The position numbers and the translations under genes are program-made. This document shows positions 1 through 9,377 of a DNA stretch of 64,000 bases, piece by piece. The notes beneath the pieces are model-generated. The model made no database searches. It had not been told where the DNA came from and saw only the letters and a list, made by a program, of their open reading frames with translations. This DNA is from Photobacterium aphoticum (GTDB lineage: Bacteria; Pseudomonadota; Gammaproteobacteria; Enterobacterales; Vibrionaceae): NCBI RefSeq assembly GCF_001029435.1, contig NZ_LDOV01000017.1, positions 1 to 64,000 on the forward strand. Reading direction: 5' to 3'. Every line of letters begins with the position of its first letter. Within the stretch, counting starts at the first letter, position 1.

Positions 1-70
1 AATTCGTTGCGGTGCCTGAAAAGGTACACCATTTGATACCGCTTAATTAAGCTATATCTTTAATCTAAAT

Positions 71-143
71 TGGAGCGACGCGACCAGCTTGCCCGAATCT
101 GGGCGAGACACGAGGTTCCTCGTGTTTGGTCACATCATCCGTT
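71..143 (-). other. possible degenerate tRNA-Gly remnant downstream of the tRNA pair
   Basis: On the minus strand the 3' end of this stretch repeats the last bases of the intact tRNA-Gly: the ten bases at 70-79 are identical to those at 147-156, ending in the same acceptor sequence plus CCA. The bases around 99-115 also copy the T-arm side of the tRNA (ACACGAGGTTC). No complete cloverleaf can be folded, so it is either a broken duplicate or a processing or termination element. The 7-bp inverted repeat at 100-115 could act as a weak hairpin terminator. Confidence 0.3.
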
Positions 144-147
144 AATT

Positions 148-223
148 TGGAGCGACACACGAGGTTCGAACTCGTGACCTCAACCTTGGCAAGGTTGCGC
201 TCTACCAACTGAGCTAGTGTCGC
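148..223 (-). tRNA. tRNA-Gly (anticodon GCC)
   Basis: A 76-base cloverleaf with a 7-bp acceptor stem (GCGACAC pairing with GTGTCGC), D-arm AGCTCAGTTGGTAGAGC, anticodon loop centred on GCC, T-arm with GTTCGAA, and an encoded CCA. It lies 3 bases downstream of tRNA-Cys, so both are processed from one transcript. E. coli has glyW-cysT-leuZ downstream of pgsA; here the order is Cys then Gly and no Leu tRNA is visible before the window edge. Confidence 0.95.
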
Positions 224-226
224 AAA

Positions 227-300
227 TGGAGGCGCGTCCCGGAGTCGAACCGAGGTCCACGGATTTGCAATCCGCTGCATAGCCACTCTGCCAACGCGCC
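227..300 (-). tRNA. tRNA-Cys (anticodon GCA)
   Basis: A 74-base cloverleaf: acceptor stem GGCGCGT pairing with ACGCGCC, D-arm with GGCAGAGTGGC, anticodon loop TTGCAAA, T-arm GGTTCGACTCC, discriminator U and an encoded CCA. First gene of the tRNA pair, about 36 bases after the predicted transcription start. Confidence 0.95.
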
Positions 301-342
301 ATTTCCACAACCATCGAGGCGTTCCTCGTTGGTATGGCGGCC

Positions 343-370
343 ATTCTACACCACCCGCAGAGTCTGTCAC
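343..370 (-). promoter_or_regulatory. predicted sigma-70 promoter of the tRNA-Cys/tRNA-Gly unit
   Basis: On the minus strand GTGACA (365-370), a 16-base spacer and TAGAAT (343-348) form a good sigma-70 promoter. A GC-rich discriminator (GGCCGCC) follows the -10 box, as is usual at stable-RNA promoters under stringent control. It lies about 45 bases upstream of the tRNA-Cys 5' end. Confidence 0.55.
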
Positions 371-527
371 GCAGAAAATACAGAAAAACGCATCGTTCGA
401 TTTAATTTCAACCAATTCATCCATTTCAAGATCAATTGTGAGAGAAATTAGTCAACCAAGCCGTTAAAAAACCACCGTTTTCTTGCTGTTAGCGTTTTTA
501 AGGATGCCCCTAATGTTCACGAGAAAT

Positions 528-555
528 AAAAAAAGCAGCCACTGGCTGCTTTTTA
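528..555 (-). terminator. rho-independent terminator of pgsA
   Basis: A 6-bp GC-rich stem (GCAGCC / GGCTGC) with a 3-base loop, flanked by an A run on one side and a T run on the other. In the minus direction it lies 27 bases past the pgsA stop and separates pgsA from the tRNAs. Confidence 0.8.
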
Positions 556-581
556 TGCGTCTTCGTCGTGTCAAAACAACA

Positions 582-1139
582 CTACATATGTTCAGCGTTA
601 AACAAATCGTCTTTGGCTGCACGCAGGTAAATGTACATTGACCAGTAAGTCAGGATCATCGCCACATACAAGGCCGCATAGCCAAGCCACACTAACCACT
701 CATGTGGGTGCCACAGCAGCAGTAACAACGCTAACATCTGCGATGCCGTCTTCACCTTACCGACCCAAGACACAGCAACACTAGAACGCTTACCCAGCTC
801 CGCCATCCATTCACGCAGCGCAGAAATAATAATTTCACGGCCAATCATGGTAATGGCAGGGATCGTGATCCACAGAGAATGGTACTGCTCAACCACTAAC
901 ACAAGTGCAGTAGCAACCATCACCTTATCCGCCACAGGGTCGATAAAGGCACCAAAACGGGTCGTTTGATTCAATTTACGCGCTAAGTATCCATCAAACC
1001 AGTCAGTGACACCGGCAACAAAGAAGATCATTGCGGTCGCAAACGGTGACCACTCGTACGGCAAGTAGAATGCAAGAACAAAAAATGGGATGAGCAATAG
1101 CCGTATGAAACTTAAAATATTCGGAATCGTTAAACGCAT
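582..1139 (-). CDS. pgsA: CDP-diacylglycerol--glycerol-3-phosphate 3-phosphatidyltransferase
   Basis: Makes phosphatidylglycerophosphate from CDP-diacylglycerol and glycerol-3-phosphate, the committed step of acidic phospholipid synthesis in the inner membrane. The 185-aa protein carries the full CDP-alcohol phosphotransferase motif D-G-x2-A-R-x8-G-x3-D-x3-D (Asp49, Gly50, Ala53, Arg54, Gly63, Asp67, Asp71) after a first hydrophobic helix, with further membrane segments near residues 82-100 and 130-170. Its length matches the family. It lies 43 bases downstream of uvrC on the same strand, the standard uvrY-uvrC-pgsA order of gammaproteobacteria, and ends at a clear terminator. Confidence 0.97.
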   Translation of the reverse strand: MRLTIPNILSFIRLLLIPFFVLAFYLPYEWSPFATAMIFFVAGVTDWFDGYLARKLNQTTRFGAFIDPVADKVMVATALVLVVEQYHSLWITIPAITMIGREIIISALREWMAELGKRSSVAVSWVGKVKTASQMLALLLLLWHPHEWLVWLGYAALYVAMILTYWSMYIYLRAAKDDLFNAEHM

Positions 1140-1182
1140 AAGTACTAATTCTTATTTTGAATTTTTTGTCTGGCCACACTGC

Positions 1183-3015
1183 TTAATGTTGCAATGCGTC
1201 ATATATCTTTTCCGCCAATGCCTTGCTGATGCCCGGTACCTTGGCGATTTCTTCTCTGCTGGCTTTCTTCAGTTCCTGTAACCCACCCATGTATTTGAGC
1301 AACGCCTGACGACGCTTAGGCCCGATGCCTTCAACGTCTTCTAATGCACTTCGTTTTCTCACCTTCGCACGTTGCGCGCGGTGACCACTGATTGCATGGT
1401 TATGGCTTTCATCCCGAATGTGTTGAATAAGATGCAAAGCCGGTGAATCAGACGGCATCGAAAATTCTTCACCCGTGGTCATGATCAAGGTTTCCAGACC
1501 CGGTTTACGTGTTGTGCCTTTCGCAACACCAATCAACGTCGACCGTTTCGGCCACTCAGCCATGAGCGGGTTTACTACATCATACGCTCTTGAGAGCTGA
1601 CCTCTACCCCCATCGATAAAAATAATATCAGGAATCTTATCTGGATCGACCTGTGATCCATACCGACGTGCTAATGCTTGTGCCATCGCGGCATAATCAT
1701 CGCCTCCGGTAATCCCTGTAATATTGTAACGGCGATATTCCTGCTTCAGTGGTCCGTCCTGATTGAAGACCACACACGATGCCACGGTTTTCTCGCCCAT
1801 GGTATGACTAATATCAAAACATTCCATACGTTCCAGCGTATTGAGGTTAAGTGCTTCTCTTAACGCCACAAATCGCTGATGAATGGTCATTTTGTGATTC
1901 AACTTACTGACCAGCGCGGTGTGTGCATTGGTCTGGGCCAATCGCTGAAACTTCGCTTTATGTCCGCGTGTGCTTACTTTAATGGTGATCTTACGCCCGG
2001 CCAATTCAGACAAGGTATGTGCAATCACCTCTTGCTCATCCCCCAATGGCTCACCCAGCAGAATTTCTGACGGGATCACCCGCCCTTCCGCTTGATTCAG
2101 ATAATACTGACTCACAAAACTCGACAGCACTTCTGTGATATCAGCATCCTGCGGCATACGCGGGAAATAGCTGCGGCTGCCTAAGATTTTACCCTGACGG
2201 ATAAACAACGCATGAATACACGCCATACCACTGTCATGCGCAATGCCTACCACATCCAAATCGTCGTCACTGTCCTGGCTCACAAACTGCTGCTCCTGCA
2301 CACGGCGCAACGCTTGAATTTGATCGCGGTACATTGCCGCTTTCTCAAAGGCCAGTTGCTGACTCGCCAGCTCCATTTTCTCCACCAATGCCGTGATCAC
2401 CTGACGATCTTTGCCTTTTAAAAACAGACGGACAAACTCCACTTGTTCTTGATAGGCTTCATCGCTCACTAACCCTTTCACGCACGGGCCTAAACAGCGA
2501 CCAATCTGGTACATCAGACACGGGCGACTACGGTTGGCATACACCGAGTCTTCACATTGGCGAATAGGAAAGATTTTTTGTAGCAAGTGTAGAGATTCAC
2601 GAACCGCACCGCCATCAGGATACGGACCGAAATATTCGCCCTTACGCTTTTTCACACCACGGTGAAGGCTTAAGCGAGGATGCGCGGTGCGACTGAGGAA
2701 AATATAAGGATACGATTTGTCGTCCCGGAGCAGGACGTTATATTTAGGCAGGTAAAGCTTTATATAATTGTGCTCAAGAATGAGCGCTTCGGTTTCGGTG
2801 TGTGTCACCGTCACGTCGACCTTGGCGATGTTCTTCACCAAGGCACGTGTTTTTTCACCGGCAACGTTTGTACGGAAGTAGCTGGAAAGGCGTTTTTTAA
2901 GATCTTTCGCCTTTCCGACATAAATCACCTCGCCAGCCAGATCATACATGCGATATACGCCTGGCTGGTGAGTCACCGTTTTCAGAAAGCTTTTTGCATC
3001 AAACAGTTCTGACAC
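1183..3015 (-). CDS. uvrC: excinuclease ABC subunit C
   Basis: Makes the 3' and 5' incisions around DNA lesions after UvrA/UvrB recognition (nucleotide excision repair). The 610-aa protein has an N-terminal GIY-YIG nuclease (Gly-Val-Tyr at 19-21, Tyr-Val-Gly at 32-34), a UVR coiled-coil segment near residues 205-240 for UvrB contact, the central RNase H-like C-terminal nuclease, and two helix-hairpin-helix units in the last 60 residues ([25 protein letters not shown]). The start is GTG at 3013-3015, overlapping the uvrY stop by one base (TAGTG), which implies translational coupling. Length and domain order are normal. Confidence 0.97.
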   Translation of the reverse strand: MSELFDAKSFLKTVTHQPGVYRMYDLAGEVIYVGKAKDLKKRLSSYFRTNVAGEKTRALVKNIAKVDVTVTHTETEALILEHNYIKLYLPKYNVLLRDDKSYPYIFLSRTAHPRLSLHRGVKKRKGEYFGPYPDGGAVRESLHLLQKIFPIRQCEDSVYANRSRPCLMYQIGRCLGPCVKGLVSDEAYQEQVEFVRLFLKGKDRQVITALVEKMELASQQLAFEKAAMYRDQIQALRRVQEQQFVSQDSDDDLDVVGIAHDSGMACIHALFIRQGKILGSRSYFPRMPQDADITEVLSSFVSQYYLNQAEGRVIPSEILLGEPLGDEQEVIAHTLSELAGRKITIKVSTRGHKAKFQRLAQTNAHTALVSKLNHKMTIHQRFVALREALNLNTLERMECFDISHTMGEKTVASCVVFNQDGPLKQEYRRYNITGITGGDDYAAMAQALARRYGSQVDPDKIPDIIFIDGGRGQLSRAYDVVNPLMAEWPKRSTLIGVAKGTTRKPGLETLIMTTGEEFSMPSDSPALHLIQHIRDESHNHAISGHRAQRAKVRKRSALEDVEGIGPKRRQALLKYMGGLQELKKASREEIAKVPGISKALAEKIYDALQH

Positions 3016-3659
3016 TACAACGTCTCTGTGTCTAGCATTCCATGGCGAATAGCAAGGTGGGTCAGTTCCACGTCACCGTTAATGTTCAATTTATTAAACA
3101 GACGATAACGGTAGCTGTTTACGGTTTTGGGGCTCAGGCTCAATTGCTCAGAAATGTCCGTTACTTTCTGGCCCTTGGTGATCATCATCATGATCTGCAA
3201 CTCACGCTCAGAGAGATCTTTAAATGGATTTTCAGAATTTGGCGCAAACTGACTGAGAGCCATCTGCTGCGCGATCTCCGGCGAGATATAGCGTTGCCCA
3301 CTGTGTACCATACGAATTGCGTTAACCATCTCACTCGGCCCCGCCCCTTTCGTCAGATAGCCAGCCGCACCGGCTTGCATCACTTTCGTCGGGAATGGGT
3401 TTTCTGTATGGATGGTTAAAACGATAATTTTAACATCAGGGCTAAAACGCAGAATCTTTCGCGTCGCTTCAAGGCCACCAATACCTGGCATATTCATGTC
3501 CATAAGAATGATGTCAGCATGCTCCTGACGACACCATTTTACGGCTTCTTCACCACTGTCGGCTTCCCCTACCACTTTAATACCACGGACATCTTCAAGA
3601 AGACGTCGGATCCCTGTGCGAACCAGTTCGTGATCATCTACAAGGAATACATTAATCAA
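3015..3659 (-). CDS. uvrY: response regulator UvrY/GacA/VarA
   Basis: NarL-family response regulator, normally partner of BarA/VarS, which activates the CsrB-type small RNAs and so controls carbon storage, motility and virulence traits. The N-terminal receiver domain has the acidic pair Asp8-Asp9 and phospho-acceptor Asp54 ([11 protein letters not shown]); the LuxR-type helix-turn-helix lies at about residues 147-205. I place the start at TTG 3657-3659, seven bases after a GGAG ribosome site, which gives 214 aa and the family's usual N-terminus ([13 protein letters not shown]). An in-frame ATG at 3731 would add 24 residues unlike the family. Its TAG stop overlaps the uvrC GTG. Confidence 0.93.
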   Translation of the reverse strand: MINVFLVDDHELVRTGIRRLLEDVRGIKVVGEADSGEEAVKWCRQEHADIILMDMNMPGIGGLEATRKILRFSPDVKIIVLTIHTENPFPTKVMQAGAAGYLTKGAGPSEMVNAIRMVHSGQRYISPEIAQQMALSQFAPNSENPFKDLSERELQIMMMITKGQKVTDISEQLSLSPKTVNSYRYRLFNKLNINGDVELTHLAIRHGMLDTETL

Positions 3660-3804
3660 GCTGTATCTCCGATATGATTTGGCTCTGCACCCAGCCGAAA
3701 TGGCGGGATTGCTACTACTGATACTACCCAATTTTACCTGAAGTTCCTATCTGAACACAGACAGATTCTGTGTCTCAGCGCAAACTTTCGCTGCAACTTA
3801 ATGC

Positions 3805-3832
3805 TTGACAAAATCAGGTTTGTTTATATTTT
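3805..3832 (+). promoter_or_regulatory. orphan sigma-70-like promoter in the uvrY/ECF gap
   Basis: A perfect TTGACA (3805-3810) is followed after 16 bases by TATTTT (3827-3832). It points away from uvrY into an AT-rich stretch with no recognised gene. A 48-codon open frame (3861-4007) starts about 20 bases after the predicted transcription start but lacks a convincing ribosome site. Confidence 0.35.
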
Positions 3833-4213
3833 ACGCGCTTCAAAATAAAGCGACATCAAAATGCAGTATTTACTAAATATTCAGAAAAATAAAGCCCTGA
3901 ATTCAACATTTAAAGCCGGCATCAACCACTTCTCTGTAGAAATCAAAAAACACATTTTCTATAAAAAAATCACTACGTTAAAAACATTCCCTTGTGACAT
4001 ACCTTGAATAAGTTGCCTTTATTGGCCAAAAAACCAACAAGTTCAATTTATGAACAATTCATCCCTGACATTCTGTCTATTTAACACTGTATTAACGTCT
4101 GTAATATGACAGCAAGCAATCCATACTTGCAGACAAACGCCATTGCATTATGTCTAAGTTTCCATACGTTATCCATCTTCTCTTTTTACGTTTGTGAAGG
4201 CAATAAAGCTCAC
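3833..4213. other. AT-rich intergenic stretch, no recognised gene
   Basis: This lies between the divergent uvrY and ECF transporter genes. I see no tRNA, strong terminator or recognised small RNA. The only open frame of note is a Lys-rich 48-codon frame at 3861-4007 (plus strand), whose composition is what random AT-rich DNA would give. Promoter elements for uvrY should lie at its left edge. Confidence 0.4.
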
Positions 4214-4242
4214 TTGATTGCATATTATTTTGTGATTATAGA
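4214..4242 (+). promoter_or_regulatory. predicted promoter of the ECF transporter operon
   Basis: TTGATT (4214-4219), a 17-base spacer and TATAGA (4237-4242) make the best sigma-70 match upstream of the operon. Starting here, the transcript would have a leader of about 240 bases before the first start codon, unusually long for a simple operon. Confidence 0.4.
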
Positions 4243-4329
4243 CCTGATAAAAAAAGAATTGCTCAACTCTTAGACGTCTAGAAGTAAAGGTTTCCTTTCT
4301 TTATTCGGTTCATGTATGATTGCGCCCTC

Positions 4330-4490
4330 TTATGTCTCCCGGCATAACTGCTCTTGCTCAAAACGGATATTTGCAAATGGAGTGACCAAGATAGGTCCAC
4401 TCAGAGATCGCTATTGATGGCGCACCGCAAAGCAGCACGTGGTGGACACAAAAGAAGCAAATACCCCTAAGAGTATATAAAGGTTATGTC
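4330..4490 (+). promoter_or_regulatory. candidate structured leader (riboswitch-like) of the ECF operon
   Basis: The leader can form competing stems. GGTCCACTC (4394-4402) can pair with the upstream GAGTGACC (4380-4387, one bulge) or, through GTCCAC (4395-4400), perfectly with GTGGAC (4442-4447). A small CGC/GCG hairpin lies between, and a weak ATAC/GTAT stem sits just before the AAAGG ribosome site (4479-4483). Mutually exclusive pairing before a vitamin-type transporter is what a riboswitch looks like. I do not recognise the TPP, cobalamin, FMN, preQ1 or SAM consensus in it. Inference only. Confidence 0.35.
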
Positions 4491-5042
4491 ATGAATCTCT
4501 CTGCTAAGACAGTTGTGCTTATCGCTATTGGTGCCGCGCTTTATGGCATCGGCGGTCTGCCTATGTTCGGTATTCCTGTCTTTGCAAATACCACTCTCAA
4601 ACCTGCGATGGCCGTACTGGCTTTGTTTGGCGTGCTATTTGGCCCTCTTGTTGGTTTTCTTGTTGGCTTCATTGGCCACTGGGTCACGGATCTCTTCGCC
4701 GGTTGGGGCGTGTGGATCACCTGGGTCATCGGCTCCGGCATTGTTGGCCTGCTGATTGGCCTGTTCCCGAAAATCACCAAGCAACGCATTGAAAAGGGCC
4801 TGTTCACGAAATGGGACTTCTTTCTTTTCGTGGTATTAGCCTTCTTGGGTAACGTGATTGGCTACGGCACCTCTGCGTTTTTGGATGCCGTGCTTTACGC
4901 CGAACCGTTTACCAAGGTACTGGCACAGCTCACCATTATTGCGGCAGGCAACACCCTGCTGATCGCGATTGTTGGTCACTTTATCCTGACGTCTGTCGCT
5001 AAACGCAAACAACAAAGCTACAACCTGAAAGAGGCGTACTAA
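4491..5042 (+). CDS. ECF transporter S component, UPF0397 family
   Basis: Membrane substrate-capture (S) subunit of an energy-coupling-factor importer. The 183-aa protein is almost entirely hydrophobic, with about five to six membrane helices (near residues 7-25, 36-62, 70-92, 108-130, 145-170), and belongs to the UPF0397 type by its N-terminal pattern and by its neighbours. The substrate is not known from sequence; family members are predicted vitamin or cofactor-precursor carriers. An AAAGG ribosome site lies 7 bases upstream. The next gene, a double ATPase, begins 3 bases after the stop, so all three subunits are co-transcribed. Such systems are much commoner in Gram-positive bacteria. Confidence 0.85.
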   Translation: MNLSAKTVVLIAIGAALYGIGGLPMFGIPVFANTTLKPAMAVLALFGVLFGPLVGFLVGFIGHWVTDLFAGWGVWITWVIGSGIVGLLIGLFPKITKQRIEKGLFTKWDFFLFVVLAFLGNVIGYGTSAFLDAVLYAEPFTKVLAQLTIIAAGNTLLIAIVGHFILTSVAKRKQQSYNLKEAY

Positions 5043-5045
5043 CGC

Positions 5046-6740
5046 ATGTCCATTGAGTTTTCTAATTTCTCGTTCAAATACTGGGCGCTTGAACAACCGA
5101 CCCTGAAGAACATCAATTTAACGATCGAGAAAGGTGAAAAGGTTGTGATTGTCGGCCCAAGTGGCAGCGGCAAATCCACCCTTGGCCAATGCCTGAACGG
5201 CCTGATCCCGTTCGCAGTAAAAGGTGACATTACCGGTTCGCTACATATTGGTGGCCGTGATACCCAACACATGGATCTCCACCAATGCACGAATCTGGTG
5301 GGTACGGTGCTGCAAGACACTGACGGCCAGTTCGTTGGCCTGAGCATTGGTGAAGACATCGCCTTTGCACTTGAAAACCAGATGATCGCACCGGGCCCGA
5401 TGCATCGCGTTGTCGAAGAAACTGCCGCTATGCTGGATCTGGACACCATGTTGCACCTGTCGCCGTTCGATCTGAGTGGCGGCCAGAAACAGCGCGTCTC
5501 GCTGGCAGGTGTGATGGTAGATGACGTTGACATCCTGCTATTTGATGAACCACTGGCGAGCCTTGACCCAAAAACCGGCAAGAGCACCATTGAGATCATC
5601 GACCGCTTGCACCGTGAAACCGGTAAAACTGTGGTTATTATCGAACACCGTCTGGAAGATGTACTGCACTGTCCGGTTGACCGCATCATCATGATGGAAC
5701 GCGGTGAGATTGTCGCGAACATGACGCCAGATGCCCTGCTTGCCAGTCCGCTATTGGCTGAACACGGTATTCGTGAGCCGTTATACTTGTCTGCCATGAA
5801 AGCAGCAGGCTGCGAGATCACAGAAGCCGACAAGCCAGCCAGTTTGGCCACCATGGATTTGTCACGCTTTGCCCCTGCCCTTATGGATTGGTATCAGCAG
5901 CAAAGTGAACAGCCTGAAGCTGCAACGAAAACACCATTACTGGAGCTGAAAAATGTCAGCTATTCCTATGATGATGTCCGCAAAACACTGAGCGATGTCA
6001 GCTTCACAGTTCACCAAGGTGAATTTGTGTCTGTGCTGGGTAAAAACGGCTCTGGGAAATCGACCATCACCCGTTTGATCATGGGGGTATTGGAACCGGA
6101 TGCCGGCTCTATTCACTTTAACGGTGAAGACATTGCGACACGTTCTATTTTTGAACGTAGCCAAGACATCGGTATCGTGCTGCAAAACCCGAATCACATG
6201 ATTTCACATCATATGATCTTTGATGAAGTCGCATCAGGCCTGCGTAACCGTGGGGTTGCAGAAGAACAAGTCAAAGAAAAAGTGATGGCAACGCTGAAGC
6301 TGTGTGGCTTAGGTCGTTATCACCACTGGCCGATTGATGCCCTGAGCTACGGCCAGAAAAAGCGTGTCACGATTGCCAGCATGCTGGTACTTGAACCGAA
6401 ACTGCTGATTTTGGATGAACCAACAGCAGGTCAGGATCACTACCACTACACCAAGATGATGGACTTCATCCGTGAGATCAACCAGACACTGGGTCTGACG
6501 ATTTTGATCATCTCGCATGATATGCACTTGGTGCTGGAATACACCGAGCGTGCCGTTGTGATTGCAGACAGCCTGCTACTGGCGGATGAACCGGTAAATC
6601 AGGTATTCAGCCAGCCTGCCCTGTTAGAGCAAGCGAACCTGACGGTAACCAGTTTGTACACCTTGGCTGAGCGCCTTGGCATTGAACGTATTGACAACTT
6701 TATTCGTTGCTTCATCCAGCATGAGGCAAAAGCACAATAA
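5046..6740 (+). CDS. ECF transporter ATP-binding protein with two ABC domains
   Basis: Energising subunit of the ECF importer; the 564-aa protein fuses both ATPases in one chain. Domain 1 has Walker A GPSGSGKST (about 37-45), signature LSGGQKQR (about 146) and Walker B ILLFDEP; domain 2 begins near residue 297 with Walker A GKNGSGKST (about 336), a divergent signature LSYGQKKR and Walker B LLILDEP. A linker of about 80 residues joins them, as in YkoD-like proteins. Its stop overlaps the start of the transmembrane T subunit by one base (TAATG), so the three subunits should be made in step. Confidence 0.93.
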   Translation: MSIEFSNFSFKYWALEQPTLKNINLTIEKGEKVVIVGPSGSGKSTLGQCLNGLIPFAVKGDITGSLHIGGRDTQHMDLHQCTNLVGTVLQDTDGQFVGLSIGEDIAFALENQMIAPGPMHRVVEETAAMLDLDTMLHLSPFDLSGGQKQRVSLAGVMVDDVDILLFDEPLASLDPKTGKSTIEIIDRLHRETGKTVVIIEHRLEDVLHCPVDRIIMMERGEIVANMTPDALLASPLLAEHGIREPLYLSAMKAAGCEITEADKPASLATMDLSRFAPALMDWYQQQSEQPEAATKTPLLELKNVSYSYDDVRKTLSDVSFTVHQGEFVSVLGKNGSGKSTITRLIMGVLEPDAGSIHFNGEDIATRSIFERSQDIGIVLQNPNHMISHHMIFDEVASGLRNRGVAEEQVKEKVMATLKLCGLGRYHHWPIDALSYGQKKRVTIASMLVLEPKLLILDEPTAGQDHYHYTKMMDFIREINQTLGLTILIISHDMHLVLEYTERAVVIADSLLLADEPVNQVFSQPALLEQANLTVTSLYTLAERLGIERIDNFIRCFIQHEAKAQ

Positions 6741-7582
6741 TGAAAACCAATAAAATTAAATTCGGTATTAGCTATGTGAATACCGGCTCACCGCTGCATG
6801 CGCTCAACGGTATCACCAAGTTTTTGCTATTTATGGCATGGGTGACCGTGGTGCTGATGACGTTTGATCTGCGTATTATCCTTGTGCTGATCTTGATCGG
6901 CTTTGGTCTACTGCGTTTATCGCGTGTCCCGTTTCCTGTCTATAAGACGTTGATGACAGGTACGGTCACTGTCTTGCTCATGAATGCGGTGTTCATGTTT
7001 GCCATCGCCCCACAGCAAGGCACTGAATACATGGGTAGCCAAACGGTATTGCTGCCACTGGCTGGCAATTATTCGATCACGACAGAGACCTTGTTTTATC
7101 TGCTGACGGTCACACTGAAATATTTCAGTATGTTCCCTATTGCCTTGGTGTTCGTGTTCACGACCCACCCTACCGAGTTTTCAGCCAGCCTGAACCGTTT
7201 GGGTGTGCCTTACCGTATTGCTTATGCCGTAAGCCTGACATTGCGTTATCTGCCGGAAGTGACCAAAGATTTCATCAACATCATGCATGCCCAACAAGCA
7301 CGTGGGGTCGATATTTCTAAAAATGCGCCAGTGTTCACCCGCATTAAGAATGTGGCAAAAATCCTGGGGCCATTGATCTTCTCTAGCTTAGATCGTGCGG
7401 ATGTGATTTCCAACGCAATGACACTACGCGGTTTCGGTCGTAACAAGCAACGTAGCTGGTACAGCCAAAAACCGCTGACCAAACAAGATATGGCGGTTAT
7501 CGCGCTATTGTTTGTGGTACTGGCAGCCAGCTTTGCCAATCGCTACCAAGCAGAACAGCTATTCTGGTATCCGTTCAGCTAA
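6740..7582 (+). CDS. ECF transporter T component (CbiQ-like transmembrane protein)
   Basis: Transmembrane coupling subunit that links the S component to the ATPases. The 280-aa protein has hydrophobic segments near residues 28-60, 66-90, 115-145 and a last one near 250-268. Between them is the typical cytoplasmic region with two short Ala-Arg-Gly type coupling motifs: QARGVD (near 185) and LRGFG (near 229). Together with the S component and double ATPase it makes a complete dedicated ECF importer. A strong terminator follows 65 bases after the stop. Confidence 0.92.
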   Translation: MKTNKIKFGISYVNTGSPLHALNGITKFLLFMAWVTVVLMTFDLRIILVLILIGFGLLRLSRVPFPVYKTLMTGTVTVLLMNAVFMFAIAPQQGTEYMGSQTVLLPLAGNYSITTETLFYLLTVTLKYFSMFPIALVFVFTTHPTEFSASLNRLGVPYRIAYAVSLTLRYLPEVTKDFINIMHAQQARGVDISKNAPVFTRIKNVAKILGPLIFSSLDRADVISNAMTLRGFGRNKQRSWYSQKPLTKQDMAVIALLFVVLAASFANRYQAEQLFWYPFS

Positions 7583-7647
7583 CACTTGCGAACCCACATC
7601 ACAAACAGCAAGTCAGGTGCGATTGGTTACACCAGATTTGTTTGACC

Positions 7648-7682
7648 CATGGCCAGCTTTGCTGGCCATGTTTGTATTTATT
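7648..7682 (+). terminator. terminator of the ECF operon
   Basis: A 10-bp perfect stem (CATGGCCAGC / GCTGGCCATG) with a 3-base loop, followed by a T-rich tract. Located 65 bases past the ECF-T stop. Confidence 0.85.
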
Positions 7683-7749
7683 CCCCCATCATTAAACTAT
7701 CCCTTATTGAAGCACGTATCTTGTTACATGCTGATCTAACTGACGGATA

Positions 7750-9135
7750 ATGATGACTTCTATGACCAATAAAAAGCCGACTGTTCCCTCATCACTGTTT
7801 GATAATCGCTCCCCAGCCTCTGATCAGGAGTATGCCGCCGTCCCGAAAAGTCGATTATCCCGCATGGGCCGATTGGGCATATTAGCCTCTCGCGTGGCAG
7901 GCGGCATGGTGACAGAGGGCGTCAAACAACTCGCACAAGGCAACCGACCCCGCACCAGTGATTTATTGCTGACACCCGCCAATGCCAAGCGCGTGGCAGA
8001 GCAGCTGGCACAATTGCGCGGAGCGGCCATGAAAGTAGGGCAACTCATGTCGATGGATGCGGGCGATCTCCTGCCGCCGGAATTGGCTGACTTGCTCGCT
8101 CGCTTGCGTGCAGAAGCCAAAGCCATGCCTATCAGTCAGCTTAATCATGTGTTAGAGCAGGAATGGGAACTCGACTGGCAAGATCGCTTTCAGCGTTTCT
8201 CCTTCTATCCGATTGCAGCCGCCTCTATTGGTCAGGTGCACAAAGCCACGACACTGGCAGGCGATGAAGTCGCCTTGAAAATCCAGTATCCGGGTATCAA
8301 AGAGAGTATAGATAGTGATGTGGACAACGTCGCCACCTTACTAAAAATCTCAGGGTTGATCCCTAAAGACGTGGACTACCAACCTCTGCTGACGGATGCA
8401 AAGCAGCAGTTGCATGATGAAGCCGACTACCGACTGGAAGCCTCGCTCCTTCAGCAATACAAAACGTTATTGAGTGATGATCATCGTTATCGCATTCCCG
8501 CTGTGTATGATGCTCTCACCACGGAACATATCCTCGCGATGGAATTTGTGGAAGGGGAACCCGTTGAGCACCTGCACACACAACCGCAAGCGGTCCGTAA
8601 TCATGTCATGGCTCTGGCCTTTGAACTCCTGTTCAAAGAAATGTTCGCATTCCGCTTAGTACAAACCGATCCCAATTTTGCCAACTTCCTTTATGACATC
8701 GAGCAGCGCCAATTGGTATTGTTAGATTTCGGTGCGACCCGCCAGTATCCCGAGCACATTGCTACGGGTTATCAAGCCCTGATCAGCCATGCAATGCATG
8801 ATCACGATACAGGGATGCAAGATGCCCTCAAACAAATCGGGTTCTTCAGCCAGCCCATTACCGCTCGTCAACATCAAGCCGTGGTGGATCTGTGTAAAGA
8901 AGCCTGTGAGCCGGTGATTTATGATGGTGTCTTCGATTTTGGCCAAACCGATTTAGCCCGACGGATCCGCGATGCGGGCACAGCACTGAGCACACGGGAA
9001 AACTATTGGCACACGCCACCAGCGGATGCCATTTTCTTTCACCGCAAACTTGGCGGGCTCTATCTGCTGGCGGCTCGCCTGAAAGCGCAAGTGAACGTTC
9101 GCGCGCTGTTTTTGCCCTACTACCAATCGGTATAA
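7750..9135 (+). CDS. ABC1/AarF/UbiB-family atypical kinase
   Basis: Member of the ADCK/UbiB family of atypical kinases or ATPases, whose best known members support ubiquinone synthesis. The 461-aa protein shows the family-defining KxGQ motif (Lys95-Val-Gly-Gln98), the Ala-rich nucleotide loop AAASIGQVH (157-165), the ATP-binding Lys in VALKIQYPG (177), and a metal-binding LLDFGATR motif near residue 325. Two tandem ATG codons (7750, 7753) make the exact start uncertain. It is not the canonical ubiB of the ubiE-ubiJ-ubiB operon, because those neighbours are absent and it lacks the C-terminal membrane helices of UbiB. Its substrate is unknown. Confidence 0.85.
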   Translation: MMTSMTNKKPTVPSSLFDNRSPASDQEYAAVPKSRLSRMGRLGILASRVAGGMVTEGVKQLAQGNRPRTSDLLLTPANAKRVAEQLAQLRGAAMKVGQLMSMDAGDLLPPELADLLARLRAEAKAMPISQLNHVLEQEWELDWQDRFQRFSFYPIAAASIGQVHKATTLAGDEVALKIQYPGIKESIDSDVDNVATLLKISGLIPKDVDYQPLLTDAKQQLHDEADYRLEASLLQQYKTLLSDDHRYRIPAVYDALTTEHILAMEFVEGEPVEHLHTQPQAVRNHVMALAFELLFKEMFAFRLVQTDPNFANFLYDIEQRQLVLLDFGATRQYPEHIATGYQALISHAMHDHDTGMQDALKQIGFFSQPITARQHQAVVDLCKEACEPVIYDGVFDFGQTDLARRIRDAGTALSTRENYWHTPPADAIFFHRKLGGLYLLAARLKAQVNVRALFLPYYQSV

Positions 9136-9377
9136 ATAAGCTTTTTATAGCTAAAGACAGCAAAATAATCGCCGTATAAGCACTTTTTCTGCCCTGTTTT
9201 ACTGTGACCAATGAGTGAGATCTTGGTCACATACTTGATTTTTGCCTAACTCCTCAGCAATGTCTGAACAGCCCCTCTACGTATGCATTTTACGCATACC
9301 ATAGTTGAATTTTGCTCATTTGAGTCATGTAATCGAATCCACTATCATCCGGCCTCTTTTTTCGCATTGAGGTATTC
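9136..9377. other. intergenic region with a probable promoter for the small membrane peptide
   Basis: No gene is seen. At the right edge TTGAGT (9320-9325), a 17-base spacer and TATCAT (9343-9348) make a plausible sigma-70 promoter about 25 bases before the ribosome site of the 56-aa frame that follows. Confidence 0.4.

Noticed and set aside
65..424. 119-aa minus-strand open frame across the tRNA genes
   Set aside because: It runs through both tRNAs and their promoter and has no ribosome site; chance frame.
4330..4490. TPP, cobalamin, FMN or preQ1 riboswitch before the ECF genes
   Set aside because: None of their conserved core sequences is recognisable; only generic alternative stems are seen.
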